Position numbers and translations under genes: made by a program. DNA of 64,000 nucleotides from Pinus tabuliformis (taxonomy: Eukaryota; Streptophyta; Pinopsida; Pinales; Pinaceae), in assembly GCA_031772625.1 (NCBI GenBank), contig CM062820.1, positions 1,074,649,369-1,074,713,368 on the forward strand, in the 5' to 3' direction. Within the stretch, counting starts at the first letter, position 1; every line of letters begins with the position of its first letter. Below are positions 10,859 to 19,573 of this stretch, piece after piece. Under the pieces are notes generated by a model that had not been told where the DNA came from, made no database searches, and saw nothing but the letters and a program-made list of their open reading frames with translations.

Positions 10859-12149
10859 TTCCTTCTTGTCCTTATTTTAAAGAAAAAATTATCAAAGAAA
10901 AATAAAATGACAAAACTAAAAAGTATAAAAAGAAAAAATTTCCTGTAATTGTGAAAATCAGTTGACTAACATGATTGCAGAAGGATTAACCTGAAAACTA
11001 GCTTGTTGGCAGGAAGATCAAAATTTTTCATAAAAAGGGAATGTTACTTGAATTTCGGATATGCTGGCTGCCACCAAGAATAAGCAGGTTCACAAAATCG
11101 AGCCCTTACCCAAGTTTGGGGTAACTAGCATGGACATTTTTTCCAAGTAAACGCTTACTTCCCGCTACAGTTATTTTTCCTGCACCAATGCAGGCAGACT
11201 TCAAGGTAAAATCTTCTTCTATTTCCCATTTTGAAATGTCCCACTAGTTTCTTTTCTAAATTCCCCAATGAATTACCTTCCTCTTTCTTCCAAGAAACCA
11301 CCCTTACCCGATTCGTAGAATCCCTCTTCTCCCTTGAATTTTTTTCCCACATCCCGTTTCGTTTATCCCTCTTGATGATATCGTTCTGAAATCCCTACTG
11401 TAATATTCCTTCCCATTCTAAAATTTTTACCCCTTTCCCACTTCTTTATTCCCTCATAAGTTGATTGCAGAATTTGATGCAGTCATTCAGAAGGCATGTC
11501 AAGAAGCACCAAAGGATGGCGAATAAATTTTTCTTGTATAATGAGGCAAAATTTTTAAAATTCCAACTACAAAAGTATATCCTATCAAAGTTTCTATTTG
11601 GTAAAATTCTCTAGTGCAAGCACAGCGCAGTGCAAGCACGTCTGGTGCAGAGATACAATTCTCTGTGGGAGAAATTTACACAATCCTAAAATGGTTTATC
11701 AAAGATCTATGGGCCTGTATTTTTGTACATATGTTGATATGATAACTCACTCTATGTTTTAATTGACGCTTTGTTTCATTAATGACTAATCTAGGGATAA
11801 ATCTTTAAAATGCAAAGTGTGTAAGGCTGAAATCTAATCTCTTTTAATAAATGTTGAAAATAAGTCTGATTGAATTATGATGATGACTATGGAAGGGTAC
11901 TCCATCTGATAACCTGCACTCACCCTCTTTGCAATTATTTTGCACAATCCTACCATCATTAACATACCTGTGATCATATCATTCTACCCGTTGCATCATC
12001 GCCACCCATACTGCCACTACATCCAATCATCGCAATTCACCTATAACGATGATCGCTGACACGGATATACATCCAAAGTGGAAGGGTTGTTCCATTGTAG
12101 CTAGGTAAGCAGGTCTACAAAGATGGAAGGCAAGGAACCACTGGTACAG
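10859..12149 (+). other. Non-coding spacer between element A integrase and accessory ORF
   Basis: About 1.3 kb, AT-rich, with no conserved frame that I can see on either strand. Long spacers after integrase are usual in Athila-type elements, where the downstream ORF is thought to come from a spliced RNA. I did not identify splice sites. Confidence 0.45.
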
Positions 12150-14074
12150 AATTCTCGGTGGTGTTGTAGTTACCCTAGAATTTTTCTGAAGGTCTGATCG
12201 GTGAAGTGGAAGAGGTTCAAAATGGCACCCATGTGGAGTGAACCACTCTCACTATAGGAGACTGAGAAAACTGCCGAGTACAGGAACAGTCTTTCACTTT
12301 TGCAAGAAACTAGGTTCCTGCCATTTCTCCAAAAATTTGATGGATTCAACATGGGCGCAGTGCTAGAATTTGCAAGAACATTCAAGGAAGGCCGAGTTAG
12401 GGTCGGGTCCTTAAAATTTAAAATCACTGAAGAGTTCATTTTGCAAGCCATAGGCTTGCCACTTATAGGTGAGCACTGGTTTAAGAAGGAGTGGTTGACA
12501 AAGAAGCATTGGCAGCAGTTCGTGGTTGATAAGAAGATTGAGGTCGATTGGAGAAAGGGACTGCCACAGACCACCTTGGTTAGAAAATGGTGAGATTTAC
12601 TGTTTATATTACAGAAGTTTGTCACAGGTGAAGGACACTATACCTTGGCATTTGTATACCACCTTCGACTGTTGTCACATTTCGAGGCAGGGAAACTAAT
12701 TAATTTCCCTCACTTCTTGCTCAGGAGCCTTGAAAAGATGGCGAAAAATGTGCAAAGCGCGAGTGCAAGCCAGGTTGCAACCAAACTCTGCCACCATGGA
12801 CTCATTATGATGTTGGTCAAGAAGAATTTAGAGAAAAATGAATGGCATGGGAGGCATTTCTGAAGGAATTCCAAGCAAAGGATGCAGAAGAACTTGCTAG
12901 CACAAGTGAAAACAAAAAGAGAAAGGCAGAGACATTGTCTCCTGCCAAGTGAAGAAGTAAAGGCTCACCAGTGCAGGTAGAGAAAGGGGTTGTTGAAAAC
13001 ACTCCACCTGCAGCAAAGACAAGGAAAATTAGGACCTCAGTGAGGAGGAAAGTTGTCGGCCAAGGAACAAGTGAGTCAAGCTCCCTAATTGTAATCAACG
13101 ACTCACCCCAAGTCTCCCCCATAGTTCACAATCTCTCGATGCTTGCAAACGCAGTAGCATGCACTGTGGAGGATGAGGATAATGCAGAAGATGACATGTT
13201 ATTTTCAAAATTCATCAGCAGGATGAGGAGCAAGAGAACAATGTCGACACCAAACGCTTGCGAAGTCCAAGCAAAGGAGGACAAAGAAGAACAACATGAA
13301 GAATATCCTGACAATTTTAGTGAACCGAAGGTGGAGACCCTTAATGTTTTCAAGGACCAGGGCATTGAAGATTCTACGGTTTTTTAAGGACATGGCATTG
13401 AATACCCTACGGGTTGTGAAGATCAGGGTACTGAAGACCCCATATTTTTTTAAGATCAGGGCATTAAAACCCTCCGGTGTTCGAAGGACAGGGTACTAAA
13501 GTCCCTGTGGTAGTAGAAGAATGAGGAATCAAAACCCCTATTGATTTGGAAGGATAGGGTGTGGAATCCCCTGAGAAAATAGGAGAGAAAGTTAAGATCC
13601 TGGAGGAATTAGGCGCACAGGGTACTGAAACCCCTGGCACAGAGATTGGTGAGGGTATCCAAACCCTCAGTGATAGCAAAACCCCGAGCATAGAAACCCT
13701 CAGTAATTTCTTAAAGCAGACTTTTGACAGTCTTGACCTTGATGTTGAGTCCGTGGCAGAAAATTTGTTTGCTCTTGAAGATCTCAATACAACACCGTCC
13801 ACTATCTTCCTTAATAGCAGAATAGTGGACTTGGAGCAACAAGTCCATGACCTGGAAGCTCTAAACCAGGTCATGAAAGAGCAGAGTTGGAAGAAATAGA
13901 GTGAGGTGGAATTACGGGCTGAAGTAAAGAAGCAGAAGCAACAGGTAAAGGTGTGGAAATACTGGGCTTCCAGATGCTATAGACACCTGAAAAAGGTAAC
14001 TAAGTAGCTGCGAAAATCCCAAGACAGGAAGCCAAAGATAGCAAAGACAGGAATAAACATTGAAGTGCAGAACT
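12150..14074 (+). pseudogene. Element A accessory ORF downstream of pol
   Basis: Unnamed product of the plant transposon-protein/Athila downstream-ORF kind; function unknown. The N-terminal part (12300-12860) is recognisable: VLEFARTFKEGRV, ITEEFILQAIGLP, then FVYHLRLLSHFEAGKLINFPHFLL and LCHHGLIMMLV. Next comes a Lys/Ser/Glu-rich disordered stretch (12870-13320), an 11-residue tandem repeat (13322-13710), and a coiled coil at the end (IVDLEQQVHDLEALNQVMKE and following). Stops occur at 12591-12593, 12861-12863 and inside the repeats; one repeat unit lacks a base and shifts the frame. Related ORFs lie at 38170-41345 (-) and 55689-58146 (+). Confidence 0.68.
13322..13710 (+). repeat. 33-bp coding minisatellite in element A accessory ORF
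   Basis: Eleven to twelve adjacent units, mostly exactly 33 bp (starts at 13352, 13385, 13418, 13451, 13483, 13516, 13549, 13582, 13612, 13645, 13678). Each encodes about 11 residues of the form E-D-Q-G-I/T-E-x-P-x-x-x. The unit at 13451 is 32 bp, and the units at 13322 and 13582 are 30 bp. Confidence 0.85.
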
Positions 14075-14140
14075 GAGGTACGGCCACTCATTTTTGAAGG
14101 TTTTTTTGCAGACGTAAAATGTTGTCTGAGGACACACAAC

Positions 14141-14150
14141 AACTTAGGGA
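14141..14150 (+). other. Polypurine tract of element A
   Basis: AACTTAGGGA directly before a TG that fits an LTR start. It lies just after the accessory ORF, where plus-strand priming is expected. Confidence 0.45.
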
Positions 14151-14518
14151 TGGGAAGATTCTGGTATCCTAAACTTCCCTATTTTCTACCCCATTTCCAT
14201 CAATATCAACCTTTATTTTACCTTAATACAAGACCCTTCTTCACTGCACTAGTACAAGATGGTTACCCCTTTCCTGCACATGCTCATAGTTTACATTAAT
14301 ATTTTCTAAAACACTTTATTAATCTTTTTATGTATATTTAATGTTATTTACATATTCTTGCAACTCATATTGATTTCCTAGAAGTAATCATGGAACATAG
14401 TGTTAATAATGTATGAGTTGACTAGTGCGGGAAGATTCCTGCACCGCCACTGTCTGAGATTCTAAGAGCTGTCTTCCACGAGGATGGATCTTGATCTTCG
14501 AATCTGAGTTTAATTGCT
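14151..14518 (+). repeat. Element A 3' LTR, first segment
   Basis: Begins TGGGAAGATT after the polypurine tract and is cut at 14518 by element B. It continues at 35810. The last 177 bp (14342-14518) are repeated on the other side of B. Confidence 0.55.
14342..14518 (+). repeat. 177-bp direct repeat flanking element B, left copy
   Basis: Abuts the TG start of B's 5' LTR. A copy of the same length lies at 35633-35809, directly after the CA end of B's 3' LTR. I count about 15 differences (about 91% identity). Confidence 0.85.
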
Positions 14519-14762
14519 TGTTGGCATTATGATACAAGCATTGTCCTTGATGGCAACTCACTCAGATGAAATTTCATAGTGTAGCAGGTCAACAGTAAAG
14601 GATTACAAATCAGACTCCAAAGAATAAAGAAAGAGAGGTATATGCTGGTTCACTTTGTCCAAGGCGCGTATACACGCATTTAATAGAAAAAAAGTAGCGT
14701 ATAACGTATACATGCACTTTCACATGAGGAAAAGCATGTACATGTTGGAAAACCATGTTTTT

Positions 14763-14882
14763 GGTCCAAGATCCAAAGTATTCTGGTCCAAGGTAATTAG
14801 TTTGAGGCATTTGGTCCAAGGTATTGACCCTAGGTATTGGGTCCAAGGTATTGGTCCTAAGTGGTTTTGGTCCAAGGTATTA
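14763..14882 (+). promoter_or_regulatory. Tandem GGTCCAAGGTATT array upstream of TATA in B 5' LTR
   Basis: Seven exact or degenerate copies of GGTCCAAGGTATT (starts near 14763, 14785, 14813, 14826, 14840, 14853, 14869). The same array lies at 34061-34179 in the 3' LTR. Its place in U3 suggests an enhancer; this is an inference. Confidence 0.6.
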
Positions 14883-14897
14883 AGAAATCCCTATGAT

Positions 14898-14904
14898 TAT
14901 ATAA
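14898..14904 (+). promoter_or_regulatory. TATA box of element B 5' LTR
   Basis: TATATAA, 15 bp after the repeat array and conserved at 34196-34202 in the 3' LTR. Confidence 0.6.
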
Positions 14905-15947
14905 GGAGGAGAAGATCATTAGGCCAAGGTGTGCAAGCAATGAGATTCTAAGGAATACTTCTAAAGTATATATTATGTTGTAGGGTTATGTTTGGGACTG
15001 GATCTGAAATTTTCATGTGCACCTTAAGTTCAACATTGGATCATGAATCATGAGACTTGAAATGACTTATTCTTGAATGATATGATATTGGTTGAGACCA
15101 GATCTAATGTTTTGTGCTAGTTCTACTTGTTATCTATCATGATCTGGGTTTGTCTGAAGTCTGAAATTGCAGCAAATTTCTGAGTCAAAATTTGCAAATC
15201 TATACGTAGGTTCGTCTCAGCCAAAGCACATGTACATGAAAGTTCGACTCTTTCAAGTAGCATATACAAAAAGAAAATCTTATGTTCAGATCTAACTGAT
15301 CTATCTAATCAAATTCTATTATTTCACTGTTGTGTGTCAATGAATTCCTCTTAGATATGAATGTAGAACTGTTGTATAAGTAAATTGAGTGTAATTGATT
15401 GATTGATTAAGAAGGAAGGGTGATCCTTGTTGCTATCTGTCTTGAACTCTGTAATATGACAGTAGATCTTCAGAATATCACTGATTAGTACAGTCTGTGG
15501 TTCAGTAGTGTATGATTCAGTATCCTTAGAGATATACACAGGTTGGGTTAAAGGAAGTATCGTATACACTCTAATGCATGATTTTTGAGGTTACAGCTGG
15601 TTCTCGATGATGATGCAGGGTTCTGGATTCAGCATAGTGTTCTGGTGTCAGTGATCTGATTGTTCAAATTAACTGAATATTGGTTGATGCAGTTTAAGTT
15701 TAAAAGCTTTAATGGGTCTACTGTGAAAATGGGATGAAACAAGGCCTTCATGTGTATTGTTGTGTACTAGGAGCATCCAGTCTGAAAATTTATGAAACGT
15801 GGTCCCTAGTGGAAGAGTTAAGTTTTTCTGTAGGAAGACACCTACGTAGTAGTAAACATATTGGCTAGTACGAGCTAGGGGGTTGTAGCTCCCTTCCAGT
15901 AGAAGCTGGAAAATGAGAGAAGGTTGTAACCTTCTGTAGGTAGAAGC

Positions 15948-16890
15948 TACCCTTCAAATTATTTCCTATGGCAGAGTCAGTCATTATGCTACTAGATGTC
16001 CTCATAAAGATAAATTTGAAAAAGGAAAGGAATATGCAAAAGGGAATAGAAAACAAGTTGTGAATAAAAGGAGCTACTATACTCATCAATGTAGCAATAG
16101 TTTACCTAATAGTGACGAAGATGAAACTGAACAAGATTACAGATTTATCATGGCTTATGATGATGATAATTTTTGGGATGGTTTAGAAGAGGAAGACTTT
16201 CATGAAGAAATGTTGAAACTCAAAATCTGTTTAGAAGAAAAGAATATGATTATAGATACATTGACATACCAACTTGTTGAAAAGGAAAAACACAATGAAA
16301 AACTAGAATGTGGAATTGTGGGTCTAAGAAAGGATCTTGAGAAAACGAAATATCTCAATCTTATATTTGCTAAAGGATCAAAAACCTTAAATGAAATTAT
16401 CAAAGTTCAGCATTCTCCTCTAATAAATATAGGTCTTGGATATACTAAAGAAACATATCAATCAGAGAAGTCGTCAACCTCCACCAAAAGCTATCTTGAT
16501 GTAGCAAAGACTAGTGAACAATATGACAATCGTCAGCAAAGGCATATAGTAGATTATCAGGTAAATCAGACTCAATTTACTCCAAGGATGAATAGAAGCC
16601 ACAACCATAGGTAAATCATACTCAATTTGCTCCAAAGATGAATATAAATAGAAACTACAATCACCAGGTCAATAGATTCGATAGTCACAGGAACTTCTTT
16701 AATGGGCAATGTTTTTCATGTCATAATTTTGGACACAAAGCTGCTCAATGTGTTGCTTACAAAACCGTCATGACCAGAGAAGCACGAAATAAAAGGAATG
16801 TAACAGGGATCAAGAAAAGTTCCTATAATAACATTTCTCTTCTTGAAAATGAAATAGAATGCTCAATCTGTACCAACTTTGCTCAGGAAG
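15948..16890 (+). pseudogene. gag: Element B gag, C-terminal half
   Basis: Starts inside a first zinc knuckle (HYATRCPH near 15990) whose beginning was lost with the 5' deletion. An acidic/coiled segment follows (EEEDFHEEMLKLKICLEEKN and on). Two copies of a QVNxTQFxPxMN unit come next; a missing base between them shifts the frame at about 16612. A second knuckle, CFSCHNFGHKAAQC, lies near 16710-16750. Two knuckles in Gag are typical of the SIRE lineage. Confidence 0.75.
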
Positions 16891-17357
16891 AATCTGAAAT
16901 GCAGGAGCAAATTTCGAGAAACATCTCAAAAGGAGAAAACTCCATTAAATCCCAAAATATGGAGAAGGAAAGAATCTCAAACAAAAAGATGTGGTATAGC
17001 CTTGTATGTAGAAGGACAAGAAAATCAATGGTACATCGATAGTGGATGCTCAAAACACATGACAGGTGACACAAAAAAACTTCACTCATATAATGCCTTA
17101 GAAAAGGAAGAGAATGTCTCGTTTGGAAATGACACTCCTGCTATCATAAAAGGTAAAGGCTCTATTTTCTCGAAAGAAAAGATTAAAGCTAGAAATTTTA
17201 TGTATGTAGATGGTTTAAAGCATAACCTGTTGAGTGTCAGTAAAATGTGTGATCAAGGAAATGAAGTGGTGTTTCGATCAAACAAATGTGTTGTTCATGA
17301 AATTGATATAGGAGAGATCGTGATCAAAGGTACAAGAACTCCAAACAACTTACACAT
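16891..17357 (+). pseudogene. pro: Element B protease, first part
   Basis: Copia aspartic protease with the catalytic WYIDSGCSKHMTGD (Asp at 17038-17040) and the downstream LKHNLLSVSKMCDQG segment. Element C cuts it at 17357; the same frame resumes at 30377. Confidence 0.82.
17353..17357. repeat. Target-site duplication of element C, left copy
   Basis: CACAT before the TG of the LTR, identical to 30372-30376. Confidence 0.88.
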
Positions 17358-17689
17358 TGTTGGGTCCCTATAATGTTAGTGATTACCCCATTAATATTGT
17401 AGTTATACCCCTTATCAATATTGTTTTGCCCCTATTTCCCCCATATTGTTATTACTGTATCCCATAGAATCCCTCTATTGTTATTTTTCTTGCTTTATAT
17501 TATTATTGTTAGGTCGACTGGATTATATTGTGACTCCTTATACTCCTATATATAGAAGGATGTTTTTTCATTTCAATGATCCAAGAATTGTTCATTTATG
17601 TAATATAAAGGAGGTTTCCCCCTCAAAGAGGCTGAACTCTAAGGCGTTGATCTATATTTTCTATCTTTTCTTGAGCTGGTTTCATAACA
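17358..17689 (+). repeat. Element C 5' LTR
   Basis: 332 bp, TG to CA, about 93% identical to 30039-30371. Confidence 0.92.
17547..17555 (+). promoter_or_regulatory. TATA box of element C 5' LTR
   Basis: TATATATAG, conserved at 30228-30236 in the 3' LTR. Confidence 0.6.
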
Positions 17690-17691
17690 TT

Positions 17692-17703
17692 TGGTTTCAA
17701 AGC
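17692..17703 (+). other. Primer-binding site of element C
   Basis: TGGTTTCAAAGC, two bases after the LTR. It differs at two positions from the Met-tRNA primer site TGGTATCAGAGC. Confidence 0.7.
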
Positions 17704-18368
17704 TTTGGATTCTAGGGTTTCGCTGCTGCAAACAGGCCATCGTGGAATTTTCGCTATAACTTTTTTTTTGTGACATTTCAGAAGTCGCAAACAAAACCCA
17801 TTTGAGAAGAAATCACTTTGAACCTTGGGTCCAACTTTCAGAGCTTTTCACGTGATATTTGCGGAGATATGATCTGAGGAAGTTGGTCTTTTTGTAGACT
17901 CCTGAATTACATTCAAAACAGGTGACCTGGGGAAAATCATCATAACTTTCTCTCTGGGGATCAGATTGAAATTTTGTAAGAAATTACAGAAAGAGGATAG
18001 ATTTTAGTTTCTTGTATGCATGGTTCAGATCCAAAGGTCGAAACAATGACTCGTGGCACATCGTACAAGTTCGCTCTACTGAACTAGTCTATAAGCAAGT
18101 CACTGTGGGAGATTTCACATAACTCTTCCTTGGAGAATCCAATTTGGGTCAGACTTGTGGCATTGGAAAGAGGACACAGAGTGCTACTACAAATCATAAA
18201 TTCAAAACTAAATGATCGGAAAGTACAGAGATAAATCAGAGGCAATATCGAGCTCCTACAAAGTGAAAAAAGGTGTGTAAATTTTCTTAAATTTTTGCTT
18301 AAGCTTGGTTTGAAAATTTATTTTGAAGGAATTCAAAGGGCATAGTAGAGCATTATTATCGGTAACTG
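17704..18368 (+). other. Leader of element C
   Basis: Non-coding stretch of 665 bp between primer site and gag ATG. No conserved motif seen. Confidence 0.5.
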
Positions 18369-18518
18369 ATGCCTCGAGGAAAGAAAATGCAAACACCTAG
18401 AAAGGAACCTGAAATCTCTAGCATGACTCATGAAGAAGAGGAAGAAATGCAACATGATATATCAAAATTACAAGACCAAGTGCAACAACTGTCCCTTGCA
18501 CAAAAAGGAACAGAATCT

Positions 18519-18638
18519 AAGATGGATGGTTTAAATAAAGATGTAGAAGCTAAGATGGATGGTTTAAAGAAAGGTGTAGAAGCTAAGATTTATTTTTTAA
18601 AGAAATTCGTAGAAGCTAAGATGATTGACATGGAAGCT
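18519..18638 (+). repeat. 33-bp repeats coding a hendecad coiled coil in element C gag
   Basis: Three 33-bp units (18519, 18552, 18585) and a shortened 21-bp unit (18618), each starting AAGAT and ending GTAGAAGCT or a variant of it. An 11-residue period suits a long coiled coil, probably for Gag multimerisation. Confidence 0.75.
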
Positions 18639-19090
18639 AAGATGGATGATTTGAAGACAGGCATGGACGAATTGAAGATAAATATGAATAAGTTGCTACA
18701 AGAAACGGTCCCTAAGGGTGAAAGGGTACTAAAGGAAGCTCATGATGAGAACAAAAGAAATGTTAATCATGATTCCATAGATGCTAATGTTGGATCAAAG
18801 ACTCACCATATTCCAAAAATCGATATGAGGAAGTTTGATGGCAAGGATCCTGCCACATGGATATTACAGATGGAGCAATTCTTTGATCTCAATAATGTGC
18901 CAAACACACAAAAGGTACGTATGGAAACTTTATATCTGGAACCAAATCAATTTGTATGGTATCAATGGCTTTGCTCTCGTAAACCATTTATCACTTGGGA
19001 AATTTTTACGGAAGAATTGATAGCACATTATGAGGATACAAAAAGCAACACTTTTTTTAGCCAATTGATAAGTCTCAAACAAAAGGGTTC

Positions 19091-19108
19091 AATAATGGAG
19101 CACATTGA
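19091..19108. repeat. Target-site duplication of LINE D, left copy
   Basis: AATAATGGAGCACATTGA, identical over all 18 bp to 26195-26212. Both copies lie in element C gag. Confidence 0.95.
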
Positions 19109-19573
19109 CTAACTAGGCATTGATGTTAAGAAGAAAAATATATGGGGTTAAAAGTAGTGATTGAATATATAAACTTGAGGAAGAAAGGGGGATGGAGGAG
19201 GCGCGGGCAGGGTTCGATCCTAGTCCTCTAGGCCCTAGGCCTAGGTAGCGCAGGTCCCAGCAAGCTGACACGCAGGTACAGGTGGTGTAGAGCTGGCGGC
19301 TGCAGAAGATGTCGAGGAATGTAGCGGGTAAAGTGTTTTCTCGTTTTCGGTAAATGACTTTTCCCTTCAGGCAGACGGTCTTTTTTCCGGAGAAGGGCTG
19401 AGTAAGCGGTTTCCCATTATCAACCCGTGACTTAACCCTGGAGATGTATGGTTTCTTTGGCATGTAGCTGCATTGTATTCATTCCCTCGGACTGCAGGCA
19501 GTTTTTCAGCTGTTTTCTCAGGCGTCGGTTGGAAGGGTTTTTTACTATTACGGGCATATCTTAGGTTTTTACC
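19109..19573 (+). promoter_or_regulatory. LINE D 5' UTR
   Basis: 465 bp that probably hold the internal promoter, as in other L1 elements. The first 90 bp are AT-rich, the rest GC-rich with a palindromic CTAGGCCCTAGGCCTAGG run near 19228-19245. No TATA box is evident. Confidence 0.5.

Larger units (their letters stand above)
14519..15947 (+). repeat. Element B 5' LTR, 3'-truncated
   Basis: Begins TGTTGGCATT and aligns with 33815-35253 of the 3' LTR at roughly 90% identity. After GTAGGTAGAAGC at 15947 the match stops abruptly and gag sequence follows, so about 380 bp of LTR end are missing. Confidence 0.88.
18369..19108 (+). pseudogene. gag: Element C gag, N-terminal part
   Basis: Opens at ATG 18369 with a basic, then acidic, N-terminus and a coiled coil built from 33-bp repeats (18519-18638; unit KMDGLKKGVEA). 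The capsid domain follows (IDMRKFDGKDPATWILQMEQFF, then YEDTKSNTFFSQLISLKQ). LINE D enters at 19108; the frame continues at 26195 with EEFQKLN. Left of D the frame runs into the LINE and stops at 19110-19112. Confidence 0.82.

Noticed and set aside
12817-13365. Minus-strand frames opposite A's accessory ORF
   Set aside because: Some Athila/Tat relatives have antisense ORFs here, but these frames are low-complexity mirrors of the Ser/Glu-rich + strand ORF.
13322-13710. Regular 33-bp repeats as a CRISPR-like array
   Set aside because: Units are adjacent with no spacers, in frame with a retrotransposon ORF, in plant DNA.
19205-19235. GGTTCGATCC (19211-19220), tRNA T-arm or Pol III B-box-like
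   Set aside because: No A box, acceptor stem or anticodon arm is found upstream. It is probably chance within the LINE 5' UTR.
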